From an uncultured Bacteroidales bacterium (GTDB lineage: Bacteria; Bacteroidota; Bacteroidia; Bacteroidales; Paludibacteraceae), in NCBI GenBank assembly GCA_902800525.1, contig CADCEV010000007.1, forward strand, positions 1-64,000: a stretch of 64,000 bases of DNA. Reading direction: 5' to 3'. The notes under the pieces were generated by a model. It was given only the letters and a program-made list of their open reading frames with translations, was not told where the DNA came from and did not search any database. Made by a program: the position numbers and the translations under genes. This document shows positions 1-7,389 of the stretch, piece after piece (position 1 is the first letter of the stretch; every line of letters begins with the position of its first letter).

Positions 1-30
1 AAATTACTGCTTTTTTTTGAAATATGCAAA
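1..30 (-). promoter_or_regulatory. promoter of a minus-strand gene lying beyond the left edge
   Basis: On the minus strand TTTG (30-27) is followed after exactly 20 nt by TAATTT, which runs off the window. The spacer has the same CATAT..C plus A-run composition as the other strong promoters here. The transcribed gene is not in the window. Confidence 0.6.
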
Positions 31-198
31 CATTAGAGCAAAAAAATGATTTTTTACTTCATTTTTCTCATTTTTCTATAAGTACACACTATGTCAAAGG
101 TCATTTCACTCCATTTAACGTGCGGAGTGAGCACGGGTATATATTGGTTTCGTTTTTGGTAATTGGAGTATGGGCTCTTGGTGCTTCAAGGCTACAAC

Positions 199-225
199 AA
201 AAAAGCACGAAGATTATCTTCATGC
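199..225 (-). terminator. intrinsic terminator of RNA copy A
   Basis: On the minus strand GCATGAAGA, loop TAA, TCTTCGTGC is followed by TTTTTT. Copy B ends in a closely related hairpin. Confidence 0.85.
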
Positions 226-489
226 TCCCAAACTATTTCGCAAGGTTCTAATCGAAAAGATACAGCAGGCATCCTTTTGCACGCACATACGCGAAAATAA
301 CGCGCGCACGCGATATAAATCCAAAAGGACATTTATTGGCTGTTCTTTGGCTGGTTAATAGAAATTTGCGAAGTTTCCGGGAGCCGCCAATAACGTTAAT
401 AAACGTCAAAATATGTATATTTTTATCTTCCGTCTCCGTGGACGCTTCCTGCGGAATAACAGAAGAGTTTTGATCTTTTCATCAAAAAG
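199..489 (-). ncRNA. structured RNA of unknown class, copy A (about 290 nt)
   Basis: This is a minus-strand transcription unit with no credible reading frame. It starts just after a TAACTTTG box (501-494) and ends at an intrinsic terminator. It shares with copy B (711-1058) the core CTCCCGGAAACTTCGCAA, located here at 383-366, and a 3' element TTGCGAA-7nt-GGGAG at 243-225. The two elements are complementary and can form a long-range helix of 7 bp, an internal loop with conserved GGAAAC on one side, and 5 bp, closing about 120 nt. The terminator hairpin follows immediately. The enclosed part differs from copy B and has its own stem (CCTTTTG with CAAAAGG). I recognise no known family: it lacks a tmRNA tag frame and RNase P signature blocks. 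A gene-specific leader is unlikely because the unit ends in a terminator. Confidence 0.75.
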
Positions 490-493
490 TGTG

Positions 494-525
494 CAAAGTT
501 ACGACTTTTTTTTCAATAATGCAAG
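494..525 (-). promoter_or_regulatory. promoter of RNA copy A
   Basis: TAACTTTG (501-494), a 20-nt A-rich spacer, and CTTG (525-522) as a one-mismatch -33 box. Confidence 0.75.
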
Positions 526-710
526 TAATATGTCATAAAACATAGTTTTTTTTCAATTTTGTATCGGATAACGGTGGTTTATGAGGATTTAAAGGGTGTT
601 TCGGGGTGCAGGAGACTAATCAATCTCCGGCATGCACAAAAAAGCGGTAATTCTGCAAAAAAACTTTCTTTTTGCGGGAAAAGTGTGGCGTCGAGAAAAG
701 CAAGGGCATA

Positions 711-743
711 AAAAAAGCGTGAAGATCACTTGTTCTTCACGCT
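711..743 (-). terminator. intrinsic terminator of RNA copy B
   Basis: AGCGTGAAGA, 8-nt loop, TCTTCACGCT, then TTTTT on the minus strand. The stem is 10 bp. Confidence 0.9.
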
Positions 744-1058
744 CCCATAGGCCTTCGCAATGCCTGTAACCAGTAGAAAAACAACCGAAGTCCACGCTGA
801 ATATGTAAACATTGCATTCGCCAAAAAGCGATACATTACACTTACCTGATTGTAAGTGTTGGTATTTACATACCCCGAGGACATTCATTGGTTATTGTCC
901 GGACTGATTACAAGAAAGTTGCGAAGTTTCCGGGAGTCACAAACAACGTTCAATAAACGCCTTTAAAAATGTCATTATTCCACCCAACAAGAGACACTTC
1001 CCTCCAGCGTGGAAGACCATCGTCCACACATGCGCAAAGCACGCATAAATACATAGTC
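711..1058 (-). ncRNA. structured RNA of unknown class, copy B (about 348 nt)
   Basis: This is a paralogue of copy A, 540 bp away on the same strand. The conserved core lies at 936-919 and is preceded by GTTTATT and AACGTT blocks also present in copy A. It is followed by a conserved stretch ending in AATGTCC. The complementary 3' element (TTGCGAA-7nt-GGGAG, 760-742) directly precedes the terminator, exactly as in copy A. The enclosed region is longer (158 against 122 nt) and carries a different hairpin, CACTTAC with GTAAGTG. Conserved ends with variable inner hairpins point to a folded RNA rather than a coding gene. A 90-codon open frame at 616-888 is incidental, since it runs through the terminator. 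Confidence 0.75.
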
Positions 1059-1062
1059 ACTG

Positions 1063-1094
1063 CAAAGTTACTACAAATATTTTACATACGCAAA
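1063..1094 (-). promoter_or_regulatory. promoter of RNA copy B
   Basis: TTTG (1094-1091), 20-nt spacer, TAACTTTG (1070-1063). It matches the consensus exactly. Confidence 0.8.
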
Positions 1095-1191
1095 TTTTTT
1101 GTCTAAATTCGTCAATATTTCTTCATTTTTTGCTCAAAATGTCTCAAAATACGACATTTCTGAAGGTGAAGATTTGATTTTTGCGATTAAA

Positions 1192-1223
1192 TTTGGTCAA
1201 TTCAAAAAAAAAGAGTAACTTTG
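1192..1223 (+). promoter_or_regulatory. promoter of the DUF4421 gene
   Basis: TTTG (1192-1195), 20-nt spacer, TAACTTTG (1216-1223). The ATG at 1234 is only 10 nt beyond the box, so the leader is a few nucleotides at most. Confidence 0.8.
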
Positions 1224-1233
1224 CAGCGGATTT

Positions 1234-2436
1234 ATGAAAAGACGCGTATTGATAGTATTACTCACCATTCTTGCCGGCTCGGTTTCCGCATGGGCGAAAG
1301 AGGGAGACAAGCCCAATAAGTTAGCTTATTGGTATTGTATCGGCATGAACTGGCTTGACAATTTCTGCCTCAATGAGGTGGACACTGCGTATATCGGCCT
1401 GCCGGACAACGAATGGAGAATCGCCTTCACCAACAGCGAGATAGGAATACACTCCACATACGCCGTCAATATTGCTAACGATCCGATATTAGGAAACGTA
1501 AGCCTTCGTTCCACCACGACACCGAGTTTGGATCTGGGTTTTCAGGTAGGTATAAGGTCCGTGAACTTCGGCTATTCGTGGGATGCGTTGCACGCGTATT
1601 CACAAAAACTCAATTTCTCTTTGGGAGGCAAGAGTTGGGGCGTGGAACTGCTTCGCCAGAAAAGTTCCAATATCCGGACCGAATTTGAGATCAAAGGTGA
1701 AGTCGCTTTTAAAGAAACATTGGAGGATAACATCATGCGTATCACGAATACCAATTTAAATGCCTGGTACGCACTGAACAGTCCGCACTATTCACACAAT
1801 GCCGCTATCAAACAATCGTATATTCAGAAGAAAACCGCCGGTTCGTTGCTCCTAAGTTTATCGTATTTGAATACGGAGATGACCCTTGATAACGACACTT
1901 TACTATCGGTCATATTTTTGGACAGAGTGCAACAAGTGGTAACCCACCAAGTGGCAGTAGGTTTGGGTTATGGCATCAACTACACGCCTAATAACGGCAA
2001 AGTGCTTTTGCACTTGTCCGCCTCTGCGCAAGCCGTTTTCTACTCGATCAACTATGTATCTTACATAGATTCACTACATCATAGCAACCGATCATTCCCG
2101 AGTTATACCATCAAGCCGAGTACACCTGTTCATTTTACGGGCAACATGCGTGCGGCGGTCAGTTGGGAGATCAATAAATGGGTACACCTCAACGCACGCG
2201 CGCAGGTGGATAACATCCGTTTTAACGCAAAGACGGATAATGGAAAAGTAAACCTTTCCAACTGGAATTGGCAGGTCTATCTCACTATCGCCGCACGAAT
2301 CGGCGTAGGCGAGAAAAAGCGGCATCAGATCATCGAGGAGTGCAACGACGGAAACTTTATTCCGTTCGAGCACAAGGCGCCGTCGAAGACGCGTATGCCA
2401 CAATGGATCACCGGTTACTTCTTCTCACCGACATAG
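1234..2436 (+). CDS. DUF4421 family secreted or outer-membrane protein
   Basis: The 400-residue product starts with a clear signal peptide (KRRVLIVLLTILAGSVSAWA). Alternating hydrophobic strands follow, with a glycine- and aromatic-rich pattern typical of an outer-membrane barrel (for example LDLGFQVGIRSVNFGYSW near residue 95). The overall pattern matches the DUF4421 proteins common in Bacteroidales, whose function is unknown. The start is fixed by the promoter 10 nt upstream and the signal peptide. The gene is monocistronic: the RNA genes on its left are divergent and gcvH on its right is convergent. The family call is from memory of its pattern; the location is inferred from sequence. Confidence 0.75.
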   Translation: MKRRVLIVLLTILAGSVSAWAKEGDKPNKLAYWYCIGMNWLDNFCLNEVDTAYIGLPDNEWRIAFTNSEIGIHSTYAVNIANDPILGNVSLRSTTTPSLDLGFQVGIRSVNFGYSWDALHAYSQKLNFSLGGKSWGVELLRQKSSNIRTEFEIKGEVAFKETLEDNIMRITNTNLNAWYALNSPHYSHNAAIKQSYIQKKTAGSLLLSLSYLNTEMTLDNDTLLSVIFLDRVQQVVTHQVAVGLGYGINYTPNNGKVLLHLSASAQAVFYSINYVSYIDSLHHSNRSFPSYTIKPSTPVHFTGNMRAAVSWEINKWVHLNARAQVDNIRFNAKTDNGKVNLSNWNWQVYLTIAARIGVGEKKRHQIIEECNDGNFIPFEHKAPSKTRMPQWITGYFFSPT

Positions 2437-2443
2437 TGGAGGG

Positions 2444-2479
2444 TTTGAAATGGTTTGAGATAGTTTGAAATGGTTTGAC
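2444..2479. repeat. short tandem repeat after the DUF4421 gene
   Basis: Four imperfect 9-10 nt units of the type TTTGAAATGG or TTTGAGATAG. This belongs to the same class of gene-border repeat seen elsewhere in the window. Confidence 0.7.
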
Positions 2480-2489
2480 ACCTATAAAA

Positions 2490-2517
2490 ACATACGCGCT
2501 CGTGTGAGCGCGTATGT
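2490..2517 (-). terminator. terminator of gldJ-gcvH
   Basis: A perfect 12-bp stem (ACATACGCGCTC with GAGCGCGTATGT) and 4-nt loop. On the minus strand it runs into TTTTAT. On the plus strand there is no T-run, though it could still slow polymerase from the DUF4421 gene. Confidence 0.8.
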
Positions 2518-2539
2518 GCGTATTATAAGGAGAGGTATC

Positions 2540-2914
2540 TTAAAGACTTGCCTGATAAGCGTTTGCATCCATCAAGTTATCCAACTCCGCTGCGTCCTTC
2601 ACGCTGATCTTGATGATCCAACCCTCACCGTACGGATCGTTGTTCACCAATTCCGGCTGAGCGTCCAGCGCGCCGTTGATCTCCAACACCTCGCCGGTAA
2701 CCGGCATATTGAGGTCGCTGACGGTCTTCACTGCCTCGATAGAACCAAACACTTCGCCCTGACCTACCGTCTCACCGAGAGTCGGTACATCCACAAAGAC
2801 GATTTCACCTAATTCTGACTGTGCATAGTCTGTGATGCCTACATAAGCCTCATCACCCTCTACGCGAATCCATTCATGTTCGCTGGTATAGCGAATATCT
2901 CCGGGAAAATTCAT
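2540..2914 (-). CDS. gcvH: glycine cleavage system H protein
   Basis: This is the lipoyl carrier of the glycine cleavage system. It shuttles the aminomethyl group between the P, T and L proteins in the cytoplasm. The 124-residue product has the family length and the lipoylation motif [12 protein letters not shown] with the acceptor lysine at residue 63. The N-terminal block [20 protein letters not shown] is characteristic. It lies 24 nt behind gldJ on the same strand and ahead of a strong terminator, so the two probably share a transcript. The partner genes gcvP and gcvT are not nearby, and the pairing with gldJ has no obvious functional logic. Confidence 0.95.
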   Translation of the reverse strand: MNFPGDIRYTSEHEWIRVEGDEAYVGITDYAQSELGEIVFVDVPTLGETVGQGEVFGSIEAVKTVSDLNMPVTGEVLEINGALDAQPELVNNDPYGEGWIIKISVKDAAELDNLMDANAYQASL

Positions 2915-2938
2915 GATACTGTATATTTAAGTTTTAAA

Positions 2939-4546
2939 TTATTTAACAAGCGGTGTGCTCGGGATCTGGTCACCCAGTGTGGACATAGCGCAACGGAAAC
3001 CGATCTTCGAGGAAGCCTTATCTTGATCCAGGTAACGACGGTTGGAGGGGTTGAGCCAATAGATACGATCAGCCCACGAACCACCTTTGTAAACGCGGCT
3101 TCTCTTGGAAACACGCGGAGCGAGCACGTCGGTCGGATCCAGTTTGGGGTCTGTACCTTTTACCTCTGCAAAACCGGTGGTATCCAAAGGATAGTCGGTA
3201 TCGATCATGCTGGCGAAATCGCCATCCAATACATCACGTTTATCTTCCGGTTTACCCCACTCGATCTTCACAAAGCCCATGGAATCCACCTGGTAAGCAC
3301 CGTTCTCACCCAAAACAGGGTGGCTATAGATGTTACCACGGAAGGTGTTGTACTCGGTAGCGTCTTGGAACGTAGTCTCGCGATATACATCGAGCACCCA
3401 TTCGTTGACGTTACCCGCCATGTTATAAAGTCCGAAATCGTTCGGAGCGAAGGCATCAACCGGCGCGGTGATAACATACGCATCGTTGAGGGCACCGCTG
3501 ACACCCATCATGTCGCCTCGTCCACGAACAAAGTTAGCTTGCATCTGACCCACATTGCGCACCATGTCACGCGGGTGATAACCCGACCACGGATATACCT
3601 TGCCCTCGACGGTCAGACCATCAGGACCGGCCACCGGCGCATATGCGGCAAACTCCCACTCCGCTTCGGTAGGCAGACGATAACCGGTTACGAAGATACC
3701 ATCGGCTGTTTTCACCTTGCGCTCCTCACCATAACTGTCACGGAACGGACGACGACCCTTCTCCGGGTCATAGGTCGGATCCAAGAGGTATTTCTCGGTA
3801 TTGAAGACAAACTTGTCACGAATCCACTCGTAGCTCGGGCGGTACATCGTAATAGTCTGCTCCGGATCCTCGGGACTTACTTCCTCATAGGAGAACATCT
3901 CATAACCGGTTTGTTGCTCCCATTCCTCTTTAGCAGCCTCGTCATCAGTCGGTTGCAGTTCACCAAAAGCAGGAATAGCCAATGCGCCGGCATTGATCAA
4001 TGCCATCTCGTTCACACGGTCGGTACGCCACTGGCAATAGGTCATCGCCTGCTCCCAGGAGATACCCACAATAGGATAGAAGGAGAAAGCCGGGTGCTCG
4101 AAATAGTTGTCCTCGTACGGGTCGTTGTACGCCAGATCCTCACGCCAAACGGTGTGATCCGGTTTAGCTTTCTCAACCAGCTCCGGTGCTACTGCGCCAA
4201 ATACCACATCGAGCCAATGGAGGTACTCATTCCAGTTGAGGTTATTGACCTCGTACTTATCCATAAAGAACGAACTAACGGTGATAGTACGGGTCTCGTT
4301 GTTACGCGGGGCGGTCACAAACTCATCTTTTTCGCCAACGGTAAAAGAACCACCCTGAATAGGAAGCATACCCACGGGATAGACGTTTCCGACACCTTCG
4401 TTCGCTTGGAAATTGGTCGTTTTCCGGTCAAAATAATTCCATCCGGTGGTGTTGCTGACACGCGTATTCAACTCGCGCTTCGGTTGACAGCCGAAAGCAG
4501 CCAACACAACCGTCATCACTACTACTAACTTTAATACGTTTTTCAT
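2939..4546 (-). CDS. gldJ: GldJ-like T9SS/gliding lipoprotein (formylglycine-generating-enzyme fold)
   Basis: A 535-residue lipoprotein with lipobox cysteine 20 (AAFGC). The body has the FGE/sulfatase-modifying fold: LPIQGGSFTVG near residue 65, GYRLPTEAEWEFAAYAP mid-protein, NMAGNVNEWVLDVYR, and a C-terminal SRVYKGGSW...RRYLDQD..IGFRCA. The motifs TGWNYFD, EYLHWL and WRTDRVNE, and the length, favour GldJ over GldK. In Flavobacterium GldJ is needed for the T9SS core by stabilising GldK, in the periplasm and outer membrane. No gldKLMN cluster is adjacent. The gene matters here because the window also encodes a giant protein with a T9SS-like C-terminal signal. The fold is no longer an enzyme in this family, as far as is known. 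GldK is the main alternative assignment. Confidence 0.85.
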   Translation of the reverse strand: MKNVLKLVVVMTVVLAAFGCQPKRELNTRVSNTTGWNYFDRKTTNFQANEGVGNVYPVGMLPIQGGSFTVGEKDEFVTAPRNNETRTITVSSFFMDKYEVNNLNWNEYLHWLDVVFGAVAPELVEKAKPDHTVWREDLAYNDPYEDNYFEHPAFSFYPIVGISWEQAMTYCQWRTDRVNEMALINAGALAIPAFGELQPTDDEAAKEEWEQQTGYEMFSYEEVSPEDPEQTITMYRPSYEWIRDKFVFNTEKYLLDPTYDPEKGRRPFRDSYGEERKVKTADGIFVTGYRLPTEAEWEFAAYAPVAGPDGLTVEGKVYPWSGYHPRDMVRNVGQMQANFVRGRGDMMGVSGALNDAYVITAPVDAFAPNDFGLYNMAGNVNEWVLDVYRETTFQDATEYNTFRGNIYSHPVLGENGAYQVDSMGFVKIEWGKPEDKRDVLDGDFASMIDTDYPLDTTGFAEVKGTDPKLDPTDVLAPRVSKRSRVYKGGSWADRIYWLNPSNRRYLDQDKASSKIGFRCAMSTLGDQIPSTPLVK

Positions 4547-4582
4547 ATTTTTTTTGTTATTATTATATACGTTTTATGCACA

Positions 4583-4609
4583 TGTAGGCGCACCTTACAC
4601 GTAGGCGCA
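4583..4609. repeat. direct repeat in the gldJ leader
   Basis: Two copies of GTAGGCGCAC start 17 bp apart (4583 and 4600), inside the roughly 75-nt gldJ 5' leader. Role unknown; it could be a protein-binding site or a remnant of the gene-border repeats. Confidence 0.5.
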
Positions 4610-4623
4610 CACGTTTCAGCCTG

Positions 4624-4631
4624 CAAAGATA
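4624..4631 (-). promoter_or_regulatory. -7 box of the gldJ promoter
   Basis: TATCTTTG on the minus strand followed by CAGG. The -33 region at the usual spacing is poor (TTCG). Confidence 0.6.
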
Positions 4632-4710
4632 CACTTTTTTTCTCAAATAAACGAACAATTTTCATAAAAAATGCAAAAAAAATGCATTTTTACACTAAAA
4701 ATGTCAATTA

Positions 4711-4744
4711 TTTGCGGTAATATGGAATTTTTGTAGTAACTTTG
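4711..4744 (+). promoter_or_regulatory. folP-cdaA promoter
   Basis: TTTG (4711-4714) and TAACTTTG (4737-4744), here with a 22-nt spacer. The GTG codon begins 5 nt after the box, which implies an essentially leaderless message. Confidence 0.7.
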
Positions 4745-4748
4745 CAGC

Positions 4749-5462
4749 GTGAAAGCGCAAATTATGGCGATAGGTAACGTGACGCCGGACAGCTTTTATG
4801 CCGGTTCACGATTAAGCAATGAAGAAGAGATAGTGTCCTGGGCAAAGGGTGCTCTTTTGGACGGTGCAGATATCTTGGATATAGGCGGTTGTTCGACCCG
4901 GCCGGGCAGTGTTCCTGTATGCGAAGAAGAGGAATGGAGACGCGTTGAGGCGGCGTTGGGGACTATCAAACGGGAACTGCCCGATGCACGGTTATCGCTC
5001 GACACCTTTCGGGCAGAGATAGCCCGCCGCGCGGTAGATCAGTTCGGAGAGATGATTATCAACGACATCTCCGGCGGCAACGAGGACATGTACGCGCTCG
5101 CGCGCAAATACCATATACCGTATATATGGACGCTATGCGGAGACTTGGAACTGCCGGCGAAGCATCCGGAGATGAGGGATATGAACCTGATCTTAGACCC
5201 CGGTTTCGGGTTCATCGGAAGTACGGAGAAAGATTTCGAGTGCATGCGGAACTTGGACCGCCTGAGCGAATACGGTCTCCCCGTATTAGTCGGAGTGAGC
5301 CGCAAGTCCATGGTTTATAAGCCTTTAGGACTGACGCCGGAGACCTGTTTGGTGCCCACACAGGCGTTGCAACTTTATGCCTTGGAACACGGCGCCACTA
5401 TTCTGCGCACACATGACGTCAAAGAGACGGCACAGACTATAAAATTGTTTGAATTGGTTTGA
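4749..5462 (+). CDS. folP: dihydropteroate synthase
   Basis: Condenses 6-hydroxymethyl-dihydropterin diphosphate with p-aminobenzoate in folate synthesis; cytoplasmic. The signature NVTPDSF is at residues 9-15, DILDIGGCSTRPGS follows near residue 40, DISGG near 106, LILDPGFGF near 147 and VGVSRKSM near 178. At 237 residues it is shorter than the common 260-280. GTG at 4749 is chosen because it puts a few residues before the signature and falls at the expected transcription start. ATG at 4764 would leave only MAIGNVTPDSF and is a possible alternative. cdaA follows after 6 nt, the usual Bacteroidetes pairing. The last codons (KLFELV) come from a TTTGAATTGG-type repeat like that after the DUF4421 gene. 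Confidence 0.92.
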   Translation: MKAQIMAIGNVTPDSFYAGSRLSNEEEIVSWAKGALLDGADILDIGGCSTRPGSVPVCEEEEWRRVEAALGTIKRELPDARLSLDTFRAEIARRAVDQFGEMIINDISGGNEDMYALARKYHIPYIWTLCGDLELPAKHPEMRDMNLILDPGFGFIGSTEKDFECMRNLDRLSEYGLPVLVGVSRKSMVYKPLGLTPETCLVPTQALQLYALEHGATILRTHDVKETAQTIKLFELV

Positions 5463-5468
5463 AAGTTT

Positions 5469-6254
5469 ATGAGTTTATTGGCTTTTTCATTTGGATTCAA
5501 GGATGTCATTGATATCCTGTTGGTAGCCGGAATACTATACGAGACCTACCGGCTTCTTCGCAGAACAGGCGCCACGAACCTCTTCTGGGGTATATTGGCG
5601 TTTATCGTGGTGTGGTTTCTGGTCAGTTTCGTCTTCCAACTGGAGCTGACAGGCGCCCTCTTCGACCGCATTATCTCGGTCGGTGCGATTGCTTTGATCG
5701 TTATTTTCCAGGAAGAGATACGCATGTTCTTCTACCGCGTCGGTTCCCGTTTCTCGTCATGGCAGCTTTTCCGCCGCCGGATGGAGATAGACGGCACGGT
5801 GGAACGCCAGGAGATACCGGAGATCACACGGGCATGCCGCCATATGGCAGCAACGAAAACGGGCGCACTCATCGTCATCGCGGGCGCCGGAAGTCTCAAA
5901 GAGATAGCCGACACGGGAGAACGGTTGGATGCGACTGTCTCGGCGCGGTTGATAGAGAATATCTTCTTCAAGAACTCCCCTTTACACGACGGTGCCCTCA
6001 TCATCCGCGATAACCGTCTGGTAGCAGCGGCTTGTATCCTGCCGGTGAGCAAAGACCAGACGATCCCGCAGCACTACGGTCTGCGTCACCGCGCTGCGTT
6101 GGGCCTTTCAGAAAAAACGGACGCAACGTGTATCGTTGTGTCCGAAGAGACAGGTCACATCTCCGTGACCGAAAACGGATCCATCCGCGAGATCAGCAAG
6201 GAGGACTTATTCCTCATACTGAACTCCACCTTTGCGGCCTCGGGCAGGGACTAA
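5469..6254 (+). CDS. cdaA: membrane diadenylate cyclase
   Basis: Makes cyclic di-AMP from two ATP; the messenger controls potassium uptake, turgor and envelope homeostasis. The 261-residue product has three N-terminal membrane helices (roughly residues 10-28, 38-56 and 60-80). The DisA_N catalytic domain follows, with DGALII at about residue 173 and RHRAALGLSE at about 206, the paired motifs that bind ATP. Length fits the CdaA class. It lies 6 nt behind folP. Its last 48 bp overlap, tail to tail, the 3' end of the outer-membrane protein gene on the other strand, and no terminator is visible between them. Confidence 0.93.
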   Translation: MSLLAFSFGFKDVIDILLVAGILYETYRLLRRTGATNLFWGILAFIVVWFLVSFVFQLELTGALFDRIISVGAIALIVIFQEEIRMFFYRVGSRFSSWQLFRRRMEIDGTVERQEIPEITRACRHMAATKTGALIVIAGAGSLKEIADTGERLDATVSARLIENIFFKNSPLHDGALIIRDNRLVAAACILPVSKDQTIPQHYGLRHRAALGLSEKTDATCIVVSEETGHISVTENGSIREISKEDLFLILNSTFAASGRD

Positions 6255-7256
6255 ACTCTTATACGAGTCGCCGCAGAGCACACATTTCTCGGGCTGATGG
6301 ATCTGGAAGAGAATCGTGAATTTGATACCTATCGTAGCATCCTTCACGGCATTGGCGAAACCGGAGGTGGTGAACACATCGTTCAGTTTTATGCCTTGTA
6401 TCATGGACATGTTCGTTCCGTCGGGGTTATACGCCGAAGCGGCATCATAGCTTGTAGGAGCTTCCGCCAAGGGGTTATTGCCCTTTATATGCAAATCCAG
6501 CAGTCCGTAGTCCACAAACGCCGCCAGACGGTATTCCACATCGCGACGCGGTACTTCGAAACCTGTTCCTTCCGGCAGGAAACCCAAACGACCGCCAAAC
6601 TCCAAGTGCAAATCCACATCCAAGTTCCATTTCGTGGGCAGAAGCGCCGTTGTAAGCGGCATATTCTCAAAGAACTGCTGCTCCGGCATGTTACGGAACT
6701 CCGCGAAATTGGGATTTTCGGTAAAGCGGTAATAGTCGCCGTACGTATTGAGCGTAGCCGTCGATTTGAAGCGCGTGAAGACATTGACGTTGGCTTTCAC
6801 ACCGGCTAACATGTAGAAACGGCGGTGCTGTACACCGATCAAAAGGGGCACTTGCGCCGCAACATTGAGATAGGCATCCTTACGGCTTGTGATCTCATAG
6901 ACATAGTCAAACGAATCGCCGTCCATATCGGTTGCGTTCTCTATCGCCATCTTCGACGCCAAGTTCGCATCAAAGCGCGTCCAGCCGCCATGAACTCCCA
7001 AGCCCACATCAAAGAGGAACTTCGTCTCGGACACTTTGTTACCCGCCTGCAACTCATATAGAGCGCCAAGCGAACCCGCGGCACCTAAACTCGGACCATA
7101 CTTACTACCGGAGGGCATCAATGCCCATCCTCCGCCTTCCAAATAAGCACCGACATAATTCGTATTCCTTGCCTGAAGGGTGCCACTAATCAGCAGCACA
7201 AGGAACAAAAGCCGGTATGTTTGATGTTTTTTCACCGAATAATTTGTATTTTTCAT
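6207..7256 (-). CDS. outer-membrane beta-barrel protein
   Basis: The 349-residue product starts at the ATG at 7256, which places a signal peptide (LLFLVLLISGTLQA) at the N-terminus. Upstream in-frame sequence lies beyond the promoter, so longer starts are unlikely. The body consists of amphipathic strands with Y/G/F alternation, for example FLFDVGLGVHGGWTRFDA and YMLAGVKANVNVF, and ends in a final strand IGIKFTILF. Oddly, about 30 charged residues follow the last strand (QIHQPEKCVLCGDSYKSL...), encoded partly in the stretch that overlaps cdaA. I do not recognise a named family beyond porin-like barrel. Confidence 0.75.
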   Translation of the reverse strand: MKNTNYSVKKHQTYRLLFLVLLISGTLQARNTNYVGAYLEGGGWALMPSGSKYGPSLGAAGSLGALYELQAGNKVSETKFLFDVGLGVHGGWTRFDANLASKMAIENATDMDGDSFDYVYEITSRKDAYLNVAAQVPLLIGVQHRRFYMLAGVKANVNVFTRFKSTATLNTYGDYYRFTENPNFAEFRNMPEQQFFENMPLTTALLPTKWNLDVDLHLEFGGRLGFLPEGTGFEVPRRDVEYRLAAFVDYGLLDLHIKGNNPLAEAPTSYDAASAYNPDGTNMSMIQGIKLNDVFTTSGFANAVKDATIGIKFTILFQIHQPEKCVLCGDSYKSLVPARGRKGGVQYEE

Positions 7257-7274
7257 TTTTTTTTCGTAACTTTG
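7243..7274 (+). promoter_or_regulatory. metG promoter
   Basis: TTTG (7243-7246), 20-nt spacer, TAACTTTG (7267-7274). The -33 box lies inside the first codons of the divergent barrel gene. The metG leader would be about 110 nt. Confidence 0.75.
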
Positions 7275-7322
7275 CACCGATTTTCGATAACAGAGGTTTG
7301 TTGCGAAATTCTTTTGCGGCTG

Positions 7323-7354
7323 CAAAAGTAACAAAAAATTTTGATATACGCAAA
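7323..7354 (-). promoter_or_regulatory. promoter of the barrel gene
   Basis: TTTG (7354-7351), 20-nt spacer, TACTTTTG (7330-7323). It sits inside the metG leader, so the two transcripts overlap by about 40 nt at their 5' ends. Confidence 0.75.
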
Positions 7355-7389
7355 TATTTTTCGTTTTTGATACAAAAATTCTACAAAAT

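Noticed and set aside
616..888. 90-codon minus-strand frame as a small protein
   Set aside because: It sits inside RNA copy B, runs through the terminator, and the conserved features are structural; copy A has no equivalent frame.
199..1058. RNA copies as tmRNA, RNase P RNA or 6S RNA
   Set aside because: No tag frame or tRNA-like end, no RNase P conserved blocks, and two unlike copies are not expected; 6S-like pairing was not evident.
2876..4528. 550-codon open frame antisense to gldJ, and many similar long frames opposite the two giant genes
   Set aside because: They lie opposite clearly coding, family-matched proteins, have no promoter or recognisable domain, and show arginine/isoleucine-rich shadow composition.
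2939..4546. Sulfatase-modifying enzyme (formylglycine-generating)
   Set aside because: It is a lipoprotein with GldJ-type motifs and lacks a clear catalytic cysteine pair; the fold is shared but the role is T9SS/gliding.
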